The notes under the pieces: model-generated
What the model was told of the DNA's origin: nothing
Databases searched by the model: none
What the model saw: the letters and a program-made list of their open reading frames with translations, nothing else
Shown: in pieces, positions 50,950-62,267 of the stretch
How positions within the stretch are numbered: the stretch's first letter is position 1
Layout of the letters: the number at the start of each line of letters is the position of its first letter
NCBI GenBank assembly: GCA_013180625.2
Contig: SNVD02009077.1
Coordinates: forward strand, 186,001-250,000
DNA: 64,000 nt
Source: Boswellia sacra
Lineage: Eukaryota > Streptophyta > Magnoliopsida > Sapindales > Burseraceae
Direction of reading: 5' to 3'
Program-made: the position numbers and the translations under genes

Positions 50950-51600
50950 ATGGAGGGAACTTCAAAACGTCGAATCCAAAAGATATGTGTATTCTGTGGA
51001 TCTCGACCGGGTAAAAGTGAAGAGTTTGTCAAGGCAGCAAATTATCTTGGTAGACTACTGGCTGAAAGAAAGATTCATGTGGTTTATGGGGGAGGTGGCC
51101 TCGGGTTAATGGGTTATGTGTCAAGAGCTGCACGTGTAGGAGGTAGTCAAGTTTTAGGAATTATTCCTAAAGCTTTGGCTATAGAAAGCATTGTTGGAAA
51201 AACGGTTGGGCATGAGTTACAAGTCTCCTCTATGCATGAACGCATGGCACATATGCTCATCAATTCATATGCCTTTATTGCTTTACCAGGTGGCTTTGGT
51301 ACTCTCGAAGAAATTTTTCAAATTGTCTCTTGGGCCCAACTGAATCTCCATCAAAAACCTATAGGTTTGTTGAATGTTAACAATTTCTTTGATCCTTTAA
51401 TAAGTTTTGTTGATGCAGCTGTGGAACAAAATTTTATCCCTCATTCGACGAGACAGATCCTTGTTTCTGCCACTTCTGCTGGTGAGTTACTTGACAAATT
51501 ACAAGCAGTTGAGTATGAACTTGACCCTGCTAGTACTCAAATTAATTGGTCAGGAGGGCAAAACAAAAAGTGCAAATTGGATCTGAATCTCTGTTTGTAA
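50950..51600 (+). CDS. LOG-like: LOG-type cytokinin phosphoribohydrolase, retrotransposon-borne
   Basis: This intact, intronless 216-codon gene lies 321 bp after the Cys-knuckle ORF. It spans the whole LOG family length (about 210-220 aa). The fold starts KICVFCGSRPGKSEEF. The nucleotide-binding loop VVYGGGGLGLMG is at 44-55 and IPKALA at 72-77. The MHER motif with the family's active-site Arg is at R98, and PGGFGTLEE is at 113-121 with the catalytic Glu. WAQLNLHQKPIGLLNV is at 128-143. LOG enzymes release ribose 5-phosphate from cytokinin nucleotides to give free active cytokinin. Host plant LOG genes have several introns; their absence fits capture of a spliced transcript. The tail adds NKKCK and LDLNLCL (210-216), an EAR-type repression motif that is not part of the LOG fold as I know it. 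The B2 copy is dead. Activity is inferred from intact motifs. Confidence 0.88.
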   Translation: MEGTSKRRIQKICVFCGSRPGKSEEFVKAANYLGRLLAERKIHVVYGGGGLGLMGYVSRAARVGGSQVLGIIPKALAIESIVGKTVGHELQVSSMHERMAHMLINSYAFIALPGGFGTLEEIFQIVSWAQLNLHQKPIGLLNVNNFFDPLISFVDAAVEQNFIPHSTRQILVSATSAGELLDKLQAVEYELDPASTQINWSGGQNKKCKLDLNLCL

Positions 51601-52902
51601 TTTTTTCTTTTCTTGTCTTTTATTTTTAGCATTTTATAAGTCTTTCAGGTCATCTTTCTTGAATAACAGAAGCTTCTGGTAATGTCTCCTATACATTATC
51701 TCTCTACATTTAAACATTGAGGACAATGTTTCATTTGGTTGGGGGGGAAGGATAGTAGAAATAAGTATGTTTTGAATTTTCTTTTTCTTGAAAAAAAAAA
51801 GCGAGTTAGTAATTAGATTCAGAGTGCGGCGTAAGGAGTTCAAATCCTCTTGAGACGCATTCTGGGTCAGGAATGGCAGAGTAAGGAGAACCAGTTTGAA
51901 CTCTTGAAACCCATTCTAACCAATTTGTCATTTTATTTTGATTTTGTGAACTCATTTTAGCTAACTTGATATTATTTAGTCTTGATTTTTGAATTTTATA
52001 ACAAGGAGGTCTTATTCATTTCACTTTGAATTATTCAAATCTATGAACTCTCATAACATTATCATTTAATAAACTGTGTGCTTACTTACTCGTTAAGCAA
52101 GTATTAATGAACCTTTCTTCACACACACACATACCTTGATGCATTATTGTGGGTGGCAAAATGAAATGTTGTAATATTTGAGTTCTTTTATTTTGTTTAG
52201 GATAACAACAAAAGGAAGGGGAAAGTAAAAAAAAAAAAAAGAAAAGTGAAAAAAAAGGTAAAAAAAAGGAGCAATTATGGATAAGTTTGGTCTTGTAGCC
52301 TCCTTAATTTGAGCAATTAAGCCCGAGGGGTGCCTCAACACCTAATATCCTAAGATCAACTGGTTTGGGAGCTATTGGCCCAAAGCTCGCTACATGGATT
52401 AAGGAGAAAGCTTAATGGGATTGAACATTGCACTATCCACAAGTTTCTAAGCAAAAATAAAGCATCGGCAACCCGAGTTGTTAAGCTCGTAGGGGTGTCT
52501 TAACACCTAATGCCCTAAGGCCAACTGGTCTGGGAGTCATTAGCCTAAGGCTCGTTACATGGGTTAAAGATGCATTCTGTCAAAAAAAAAAACATATATA
52601 TATAAAATAAATGAATGACCCCTACCTACAGTTGTTAGCCTTAACAAATATTAGAACCGATATGGCTTCTTTCTAATAAGCCCCATAGTCATGTGTCGAC
52701 TGAGCACAAAAAGAAGGTTTATTGATATCTTGACTGAAGGGAACATGAGTCATTAAAAAAAAAAATCGGTTGAGAGTTTGTTTATTTGGATAAAATCAAG
52801 GAGAGTGCAATAATGATCACCTTGGACGTAAAATTCTATAAATCACTTCTAAACAATAACGCTTTAATTGCTAGGGACTAGCAATAAGCTAGTTGGGGGG
52901 TG
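51601..52902 (+). other. 3' untranslated region of element B1
   Basis: No coding frame is supported. CATTGAGGACAATGTTTC and GGTTGGGGGGG (51714-51750) mark the end of the coding part. Two copies of a ~93-bp unit (52309-52402 and 52478-52569, GGGGTG then CACCTAATGCCCTAAGGCC) stand about 169 bp apart. A-rich simple tracts occur at 52225-52270. GTTGGGGGGTG at 52892-52902 is the polypurine tract abutting LTR2. Confidence 0.75.
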
Positions 52903-54284
52903 TGATGAACACTTAAATATGTTGCTTAATGAGAGCTTAATTCATCATATTGCATTAATAGTGTCATTAAATTCCTCAACTTAAGCATATTTGTAGTCTT
53001 TACATCATTTGAATTAACGTTCTCTTAATTTTGATTTTGGTGTAGGTTTGGTAAAATGAGCATAACTTTCTATTTATAAATCAGAATGGTACAAATCTTA
53101 ATGTTTTGAAAAGCTGATTCAATTATCTACAAGATTCCATTTCACAAGTATCATCAAATTCGGGCTCTTAGTGGACCAAAATTGGGCTTGAAATGAACAT
53201 ATCTACAGTCTCGGCCCAGCCTGACCATGCCTCAGTATTTTAACCATATCTCTCAGAATACGTATCCAAATCATATGAATCAAGATGTTCTAGAAGGTTG
53301 AGAGAAATATCTATGACTTTCATGAAGACATGGGATTAAAATTCTCAAAAATTCAATGTCAAAATTGGTGGTCAAAGTCGGTTCACCTAATTACCCCAAT
53401 TGTCAAAGTTGGTGCATCTAATATTTGACAATTATTCCTTTGTAATTTGACAAGTTTGCCCCTAAATATATCTATAAATAGAGGTGCCTTGTGACCCATT
53501 AGGGCATCTTGGCCTTAGCTGGGATCTTGTATTGTGTATCTCTTGTTATTGTGTTTTTCTCTCTAGTGTGTTATTAATGAATTTATTTTTTCTTGCAATT
53601 TGTTTTCTTTCTCTTATAATGTTCTTCTAATTTCTCTCTTGCTAAGGTGAAAGGGTGAAACCCTTGATATGAGAATAAGGATTTTCTAACCCTTTGATTT
53701 GTGCTTAATAATCATAATCTTTGTTATTTATTTTATATGATTTATATTTATTTTCCTAATCAATCTTGACATCACTTGTAAAGTGGAGGTCTTGATCCAT
53801 TGTAGACAATCCTTGGCACATCAAATACTTGGATCCTTTATAAATGTCGCATGGTTCTTCCTTACCGACACAAGTCTAGTTAGGAACCTTGATTTGTTGT
53901 AGACATATGGTGATTGGCACATTGGATGCTTGAACCCATTTATAAGAAGTGGTATAAATATTGGTAACGAAACAAATATAATTCATATAACTAAAATGGG
54001 TTGTTTATCCTTATTCGAATTATCAAGGCGGATCCCCTAACCTTAGCTCTCATTATTATTGTGTTAATTTCTCTTGTGTTTTAGTTATTCTCATTTATTA
54101 ACTTGTTCTTTACTTATACATGTTGATATTATCTTGTCACCTCTTCGAATCATCCATATCACATTTGCTTAGCTTATAATTTGTAGCGCTAAAACCTCCT
54201 TCCTCGTGGATCGACCCCGGTCTTATCGGGTTTATTACTTCGACACTCCTATACTTGGGAGGCAATCTTTTTTTGGATGTGTCA
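52903..54284 (+). repeat. LTR2 of Gypsy family B (shared)
   Basis: This 1382-bp LTR begins TGATGAACACTTAAAT and ends GGATGTGTCA, with TATAAATAG at 53473-53481. It serves as the 3' LTR of B1 and stands where the 5' LTR of B2 would be. It lacks the TACCACC-repeat segment of LTR1. The next base starts truncated pol sequence with no primer site. Confidence 0.9.
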
Positions 54285-57200
54285 CTTTACTTGATCTTAG
54301 TGCTAGTGTGAATTTGCTTCCATACTCAGTTTTTTAGAAACTCAATCTAGATGAGTTAAAACCCATTTCTGTGACTCTTTTGCTTGCTGATAGATCAATT
54401 AAAGTGCCAAGAGGAGTAGTAGAAGATGTGTTAGTTCAAGTCGATAAATTCATTTATCCAGTGGATTTTATCGTCTTGGATACACAACCAATGGCAATAT
54501 GTAATTCAATTCCTACCATTTTGGGGCATCCATTTCTAGCTACTTCTAATGCTTTGATTAATTTCAAGAATGGAGTCATGAAGCTATCATTCAAGAACAT
54601 GACATTGGAACTTAATGTTTTTAATATGTGCTAACAACCGCATGAAGAAGATGATGAAATCGAGGAGGCTAATATGATTGAAACTATTATGGAAGACCAC
54701 ATCCAAAAGGGAGTTCTTTTGACCATTTGGAAACCTGTTTAGTCAATTCATTAGAATCAAGTATGGAACTAGAACCTGATCGTTCTGACATATGTTCATT
54801 ACTGGATTGTGCATAGGAGATGGAAAAAGGCTCAAAACCACGATTTAAAGAATCTGGCAAATCAATGAAAGCAAGAAAGAGGAAGCTCCTAAGTTAGAGC
54901 TGAAGCCCTTAACTGAATGACTAAAATACACATATCTTGAGAAGAATTAGACATATCCGGTAGTAATTGCTTCATCCCTCATAAGTGAGCAACAAGGTAA
55001 ATTGATAGAAGTACTTAAAAGGCATAAAAATGCAATCGGGTGGGCTTTAAAAGACATAAAAGACATTAACCCCTTGATTTGTACACATAGAATACATTTA
55101 GAAGAAAATGCCAAAACATCGCAACAACCTCAAATGAGATTAAATCCCCACATGAAAGCGGTCGTTAGGGCTCTCAAAATATTTGATGTGGGAATTATCT
55201 ACCCTATTTCTGATAGTAAGTGGGTAAGCCCTACACAAGTAGTACCTAAGAAATCTAGCATTATAATAGTCAAAAATGAAAAGGGTGAATCATTACCAAC
55301 TCGTGTCTCATCTAGTTAGAGGATGTGCGTTGATTATAGAAAATTAAATGCTGTCACCAGAAAAGACCATTTTCCCTTACAATTCCTTGAACAAATTCTA
55401 GAAAGAGTAGTAGGGCACTCCTATCTCCTACTACTACTTTCTCGATGGATATCCAAGATATTATCAAATTCCCATTACACTTGAAGACCAAGAAAAAACC
55501 ACATTCACGTGCCCCTTCGGCACTTTTGCATTTAGAAGGATGCCTTTTGGACTTTGTAATGCTCCAGCTACTTTTCAATGATGCATGTTGAGCATTTTTA
55601 GTGACATGGTTGAGCATTGTTTAGAAGTTTTCATGGATGATTCAACTGTCTTTGGTAACTCTTTTGATAATTATCTTAAAAACTTAAGAAAAGCCCTTAA
55701 AAGGTGTCAAGAAAAAGCTCTTATTTTGAATTGGGAAAAATGTCATTATATGGTTACTTCGGGAATTGTCTTAGGTCATGTGGTGTCTTCCAAGGGAATT
55801 AAAGTGGACAAAGCAAAAGTGGAATTAATTTCCCATTTGGCTCCAGTAGAAACAGTTAAAGAGGTCCATTCATTCTTAGGGCATGCCGGATTTTGTAAGA
55901 GGTTACTCAAGAATGTCAAAATGCCTTTGATAAGTTAATTGGACTTTTAACAACTGCTCCAATTATCCAATCTCCTAAGTGGTCCATGCCTTTTGAATTG
56001 ATGTGCGATGCGAGTGACTATGCTGTTGGTGTTGTCTTGGGACAAAGAAGAGAAGGTAAGCCTTATGTAATATACTATGCAAGTAGAACTTTAAATGATG
56101 CACAAATGAATTACACAACACCTAAAAAAGAACTACTTGCAATAGTATTTGCATTGGACAAATTTTGATCTTATTTAATTGGTTCTCCAACAATTGTTTA
56201 CACTAACCATGCAGCTGTAAGATATTTAATGACTAAATAGGATGTAAAACCTAGATTGATACGGTGGATCTTATTGCTCCAAGAATTCAACATCACGATA
56301 AAGTATAAGAAAGGAGCCGAAAATGTCGTTACAGATCATCTGTCAAGATTAACGACACAGACATCAATTAAAACTTCACCTAGCAATTATTCTTTTTCTG
56401 ATGAATTTTTATTCTCTATTGCTGTAGTACCTTAGTTTGCTAACATTGTAAATTTTCTTGCAAGAGGAGAAATGCCACCTCATTGGAATGCTCAAGACAA
56501 AAGAAAGTTTTTGATCGAGGTGAAAAATTTTTATTGGGATGACCCATATCTATTCAAATATTGTCCGGACCAAATAATTGGAAGATGCATACCTGACAAT
56601 GAGGTGAGTAGTGTCATTAATTTTTTTCATTTTGAAGCATGTGGAGGACACTTTTCGTAAAAAAAACAGCTGCTAAAATCTTGCAATATGGATTTTATTG
56701 GCTCACCTTATTTAAAGATGTACATGCATTTTGTAAAACTTGTGAAAATTGTCAAAATTTGGGATCCATTTCAAAACGAAACATGATGCCTTTGAATCCC
56801 ATTCTTGTTGTTGAAATCTTTGACTGTTAAGTTATTGATTTTATAGGACCTTTTCCACCATCATTTGGTTTTTGTACATTCTTGTTGCAATAGACTATGT
56901 TTCATAATAGGTCGAGGCAATTTCATGTCGAAACAATGATCATAAAATAGTTATCAAATTCTTGAAAGAGAATATCTTGTATAGATTTGGAATTCCTCAA
57001 GCCATTATTAGTGATGGGGGTATAGATTTTTGTAACAAACCATTTGAAACTCTAATGAAGAAATATGGAATAACCTATAAAGTTTCTACACCTTATCACC
57101 CGCAAACAAGTGGACAAGTTGAATTAGCTAATAAGGAGATAAAATAGATCTTAGAAAAAAGGGTTAACCCAAATCGAAAAGATTGGTCTTTAAGACTTAA

Positions 57201-57717
57201 TGATGCAATTTGGGCTTACCAAACTGCTTTCAAAACGTCGTTAGGAATGTCTCCTCATAGATTAATTTATGGAAAACCTTGTCACTTGCCTATGGAAATT
57301 GAGCATAAAGCTTATTAGGCCATTAAAACATTTAACACAAATTTGGATGATGCTTGCAAGTTACGTAAACTCCAACTGAGTGAACTTGAAGAAATTAGGA
57401 ATGAAGCTTATGAAAATTCTAAAATCTACAAAGAAAAAACTAAGATTTTTTATGATAAATTCATTGTTAGAAAATCTTTTGAACCTTCACAAAAAGTTCT
57501 TTTGTATGATTCAAGATTGCATTTGTTTCCTAGTAAACTTCAGTCTCGTTGGACTAGACCTTTCATTGTTAAAAATGTTTTCTCTCATGAAGCTGTTGAA
57601 ATTGAGAACCCAAAGAATAGTAATGTTTTTAAAGTTAATGGACAATGGTTAAAACCATTCTTTGAAAATTATGATCAAAATGAAGAGTCCATTGCTTTAA
57701 TCAATCCTTTTTAAGGA
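54285..57717 (+). pseudogene. Element B2 protease-RT-RNase H-integrase
   Basis: It opens with LLDLSASVNLLPYSVF (54287 onward), where the usual active-site DLGAS reads DLSAS. The frame 54371-54634 follows (ADRSIKVPRGVVEDVLVQV). RT pieces lie at 55002-55319 and 55585-55938 (FMDD near 55635), and RNase H at 55986-56168 (CDASDYAVGVVLGQRREGKP). Integrase pieces lie at 56472-57147 ([28 protein letters not shown]), with the C-terminal part at 57343-57714. The conserved TH of the ISDGGTH motif is changed to ID. Many stops and shifts occur, more than in B1. Confidence 0.88.
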
Positions 57718-57842
57718 TTGATTTTTTCCTGATCAAGTGGCAAATACGGTACTCAATGACTTTTAAAGTCGGTTTTTCAGTTCCCTAAAAGCTATTGCTC
57801 ACCTTGCACTCATTTTCTTTTCTTCTTTCTCATTTTCTTCAC

Positions 57843-58387
57843 ATGGATACCATTCTTTCAAATCTGCACATGTTTTCCGTCTCTTCCTCAAAATGATTTG
57901 CTTAAAATTTACAAAGCTCACGCAGAAAGACTAAGGATGTTGATGTGCAAGGGTATTCCTGCTGATTTAAGATGGTTAATTGAAGCCAAGGTTCGATTTT
58001 CTCGTAAATTTTCAGATAATCTAGTTTCTCACATGCCAAGTTTGGAAAAAAGCTCTTATGCCAAAAAGCGAAGAGCAAAAAGGTTACAAGTTTGTTGCAA
58101 ATGTGCAAGATGGATTGGTAACTAGTGTTGCCGCTCCTTGGGATATTTGTCTAACAATCGAGAGGATAAGCTACAATTCATCAAGAATGGACTGAGTAGG
58201 GAGTTTTTTGATAATAGCCAATTGACTCTTGAGACACATTCTTGCGGAATTTTGCAGCGTGAAATTTTGAAATTATAGACACAATTTCAAGAAGAGTAGA
58301 GCGTTATAGTCTCGGGATTCTGACTCAAAATGACCATGTTTGCCAGTTTATAAGAAAACTGATGGGAAGCATATCCCCAACTCATAG
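57843..58387 (+). pseudogene. Cys-knuckle ORF, B2 copy
   Basis: Homologue of 50080-50628. ATG and MDTILSNLH are kept, then a 2-nt deletion (about 57868) shifts the frame. The frame resumes in 57898-58125 (KSSYAKKRRAKRLQVCCKCA). The knuckle reads CCKCARWIGN*: the second half is lost to a stop at 58123-58125, and further shifts follow. The basic stretch and first Cys pair are still clear. Only this segment shows that the ORF belonged to the family ancestor and is not a private gain of B1. Confidence 0.8.
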
Positions 58388-58720
58388 AAGGTGTTTAAGT
58401 TATTTCTGGACGTAAAACCAGAGGAAGATGTGAGCCACAGTCACAACTACCTGTACATATGCATGCGTGCTATCATTTTTGAATTGTTATGTCTTACAAC
58501 TGTCATTTTTGAATTTATATCTCTATCTTTCGATTGACTTATGCATTTATGGTGTCTTATTTTTGTCTTTTTTTTAATTTCTATGCTTTATTGTCAAACT
58601 TTTTCAACAAACAACCGAGCTACCTATATAAATGTCATCATTAGAATACCTTTTTGCACTCCATAAATATGACATCTCTTGTTCTTCACTTCACACATAT
58701 AGTTAGAGAGTTGCATACAC

Positions 58721-59372
58721 ATGAAGGGAACCTCAAAATGTCGTATCCAAAAGATATGTGTATTATGTGGATCTCGACCTTAAAAAAGTGATGAATTTGT
58801 AGCAGTAGTAAATTATCTTGGTAGGCTATTAGCTAAAAGAAAGATTCATGTGGTTTATGGGGGAGGTAGCCTCGAGTTAATGAGGTGTGTGTCAATAACT
58901 GCACTCGTAGGAGTCAGTCAAGTTTTAGGTGTTTTTCCTAAAGCTTTGGCTGTAGAAAGCATCATTGAAAAAATGGTTGGGAAGGAGTTACATGTCTCCT
59001 CTATGCATAAATGCATGGCATATATGCTTATCAATTCTTTGATGCCTTTATTGCTTTACCAGGTGGCTTTGGTACTCTTGAAGGAATTTTTCAAATTGCC
59101 TCTTGGGCCTAACTGAATCTCCATAAAAAACCCATAGATTTGTTGGATGTTAAAAACTTTTTTGATCCTTTGATACGTTTTGTTGATGCAGCTACAGAAC
59201 AGAATTTTATCCCTCATTCGGTGCGACAGATCTTGTTTCTGCCACTACTGCTAGTGAATTATTTGACAAATTACAAGCAGTCGAGTATGAACTTGACCCA
59301 GCTATAACTCAAATTAATTTGTCAGAGGGACAAAACAAAAAGTCCAAATTGGATCTAAATCTCCGTTTGTAA
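58721..59372 (+). pseudogene. LOG-like pseudogene: LOG-type gene, B2 copy
   Basis: Homologue of 50950-51600 at the same place. It has a stop soon after the start (CCTTAAAAAAG, about 58779) and several shifts (near 59040 and 59225). Key residues are lost: the nucleotide loop reads GGGSLELMR, and the active-site Arg of MHER is Cys (MHKC). ALPGGFGTLE is split by a shift. The final LDLNLRL tail is still readable before TAA 59370-59372, so the EAR-like end was present in the common ancestor. Confidence 0.88.
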
Positions 59373-60719
59373 TCTTTCTTGTCTTTTATTTACTTGTGGC
59401 ATTTTATTTTACGTGTATTTCAGGTCGTCTCTTTTGAATAAGGAAGCTTCAGATAATATCTCCGATACTTTATCTCTCTACATTTAAACATTGAGGACAA
59501 TGTTTCATTTGGTTGGGGGCGAAGGACAGTAGAGATAAGTGTGTCTTATATTTTCTTTTTCTTGCAAAAAAAAAACGAGTTAGTAATTAGATTCAGAGTG
59601 TGGTGTAAGGAGCTCAAATCCTCTTGAGACGCATTCTGAGTCAGGAATGGCAGAGTAAAGAGAGTCATTTTGAATGCTTGAAACCCATTCTAACCAATTT
59701 GTCATTTTGTTTTGATTTTGTACTTTTGAAGACTTATTTTAGCTAACTTGATATTATTTAGTTTTGATTTTTGAATTTTATAACAAGGATGTCTTATTCA
59801 CTTCACTTTGAATTATTCAAATCTATGAACTCTCACAACCTTATCATTTAACAAATTGTTTGCTCACGTACTCATTAAGCAAGTATTCATGAACCTTTCT
59901 TCACACACACACATACTTTGATGCATCATTGTGGGTTGCAAAATGAAATGTTGTAATATTTGAGTTCTTTTGTTTTGTTTAGGATAACAACAAAAGAAAG
60001 GGGAAAGTACAAAAAAAAAAGAGAGAGAGAGAAAAAAGTGAAAGGTAAAAAAAAAAAAAAGCAATTGTAGATAAGTTTGGTCTCGTAGCCTCCTTAGTTC
60101 AAGCAATTAAGTTCGAGGGGTGCCTTAGTTCAAGCAATTAAGTTCGAGGGGTGCCTCAACACCTAATACCCTAAGAACAACTAGTTTGGGAGCTATTGGC
60201 CTAAAGCTCGTTACATGGGTTAAAGAGAAAGCTTAAGGGGATTGAACATTGTACTATCCACAAGTTTCTAAGAAAAAATAAAGCATCAATAATCTGAGTC
60301 ATTAAGCTCGTTGAGGCGTCTTAACACCTAATGCCCTAAGGCCAACTGGTCTAGGAGTCATTAGCCTAAGGCTCGCTACATGAGTTAAAGATGTATTATT
60401 TCAAAAAAAAGAAAATATATATATATTGATGAATGAATGCCCCCTGCCTAAGGATGTTAGCCTTGACAAATATTAGAACCGATATGCCTTCTTTCTAAAA
60501 AGCCCTATCGTCATGTGTTGACTGAGCACAAAAAGAAGGTTTGTTAATATCTTGACTGAAGGGTATGTGCTTTTAAAAAAAATCTGTTGAGAGTTTGTTT
60601 ATTTAGATAGAATCAAGGAGAGTGTAATAATGACCACCTTGGATACAAAATTCTATAAATCACTACTAAATAATAACGCTTTAATTGTTAGGGACTAGCA
60701 ATAAGCTGGTTGGGGGGTG
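59373..60719 (+). other. 3' untranslated region of element B2
   Basis: Counterpart of 51601-52902 with the same order of landmarks: CATTGAGGACAATG at about 59487, GGTTGGGGGC, A-rich tracts near 60010-60060, two ~93-bp units (about 60105-60230 and 60297-60390) and GGTTGGGGGGTG before LTR3. A 36-bp tandem duplication at about 60086-60157 is private to this copy. Confidence 0.75.
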
Positions 60720-62267
60720 TGATGAACACTTAAATGTGTATGATTAATAAGAGCTTAATCCATTTTTTACACTAATAGTGTCATTAAATCCCTCAATTTA
60801 AGCATATTTGTAGTCTTTGTATCTTTTGAATTAACTTCATCTTAATTTTGATTTTTGTTACAAGTTCGATAAAATGGGTATAACTTTCTATTTATAGATC
60901 AGAATGGTGCAAATCTTGGTTTGTTGGAAAGCTGATTAAATTATCTACAAGATCGTATTTCACAAGTATCATGAAATTCGAGCTCTTAATGAACTAAAAA
61001 ATGGGCTTGAAATAAACCGATCTGCAGTTTTAGGCCAGCCTGACCATGCCTCTGTATTTTGACATATCTCTCGATATACGTATCTAAAGCATATGAATCA
61101 GGATGTTCTAGAATGCTAAGAGAAATATCTACAACTTTCATGGAGACATGTGATCAAAAGTCTAAATAATTGGATGTCGAAATCGGTGATCAAAGTCAAT
61201 GCACATGATGATCCAAATTGTCAACAAGATATTTTACAATTATTCCTTTATGATTTGACAAGTTTGGCCCTGAATATATCTATAAATAGAGGTGCATTGT
61301 GACCCATTAGGGCATCTTGGCTTTGGTTGGGATCTCTTATTATTGTGTTTTCTCTTTTGTGTTTTGTTCTCTTAATAAATCATTTTCTTTTTGCAATTTT
61401 TTTTTTCTTTCATTCATAATGTCTTGCTAAATTCTCTTTTGCTAAGGTAAAAGAGTGAAACCCTTGATATGAGAATAAGGATTTTCTAACCCTTTAATAT
61501 GTGCTTAATAATCATAATCTTTTGTTATTTATTTTATATGATTTATATTTATTTCCCTAATCAATCTTGGCACCAGTCGTAAAGTGGAAGTCTTGATCCA
61601 TTGTAGACAATCCTTGGTACATCAAATGCTTGGATCATTTCTAGATGTCGTATGGTTCTTCCTTGCCGACACAAGTCTGGTTAAGAACCTTGATTTGTTG
61701 TAGACATATGGTGATTGGCACATTGGATGCTTGAACCCATTTACAACAAGTGGTGTAAATATTGGTAATTAAACAAATGTAATTCATATAACTAAAATGG
61801 GCTTAAATGACATACCTTCTGATTGGAACCTCCTTGATATGTGGATCCCAATTAAGTTATAATTGGATTTTTTATCCTTATTTGATATATCAACGGCGGA
61901 TCCCATAACCTTAGCCTTCATTGTCATTGTGGTAATTTATCTTACTTTTGTACTTTAATTATTCTTATTTATTGCTTATGAAATTGTTCTTTCATTTGCT
62001 ATGGTAGATTTTACCTCCTATTTCTATGGATGTTCTTACTACTTTTTATTTTTGTTTTACATTTGAATGGTCGGTAGTACCCCCTACCATCTTTACTTTT
62101 ATTTGTTAATATCTTTTTGTTATTCATTTAAATTATTCATATCATATTTGCTTACCTTTTAGTTTGTAGCGCTAAATCCCCTTTCTCATGGATCGACTCC
62201 GGTCTTGTCAGGTTTATTACTTCGACACTCCTATACTTGGGAGATAATCCTATTTTTGGATGTGTCA
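60720..62267 (+). repeat. LTR3 of Gypsy family B
   Basis: This 1548-bp LTR begins TGATGAACACTTAAAT and ends GGATGTGTCA, with TATAAATAG at 61281-61289. It is more diverged than LTR1 and LTR2 by eye, and it carries an extra segment near 61800-61870. The following bases (CAAAG) do not match the ATAGT before LTR1. Confidence 0.9.

Larger units (their letters stand above)
42915..54284 (+). mobile_element. Gypsy element B1 with two accessory genes
   Basis: An 11.4-kb element: LTR1 (42915-44442), primer site, gag, protease, RT, RNase H, integrase (to 49955), an unusual Cys-cluster gene (50080-50628), a LOG-type gene (50950-51600), a 1.3-kb untranslated region and LTR2 (52903-54284). The family resembles Athila/Tat by its primer site. 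gag-pol carries more than ten stops or shifts, but the two accessory frames are intact. The five bases before LTR1 (ATAGT) match neither the bases after LTR2 (CTTTA) nor those after LTR3 (CAAAG), so the array has been rearranged since insertion. LTR1 and LTR2 differ by roughly 10 percent in the first 340 bp by eye, so the insertion is not recent. Confidence 0.9.
54285..62267 (+). mobile_element. Gypsy element B2, 5'-deleted tandem copy
   Basis: A second internal region of the same family plus LTR3. It begins directly after LTR2 with the protease motif and lacks the ~2.0 kb (equivalent of 44443-46441) holding the primer site, gag and zinc knuckle. It keeps protease, RT, RNase H, integrase, the Cys-knuckle ORF, the LOG-type ORF and the 3' untranslated region in the same order as B1. 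All frames are broken. It could not be copied without help and also lacks the usual packaging region. Confidence 0.9.

Noticed and set aside
42915..54284. Idea that LOG is a nearby host gene that element B merely inserted beside
   Set aside because: The same gene lies at the same position and spacing, between pol and the 3' LTR, in both B1 and B2, inside the LTR boundaries.
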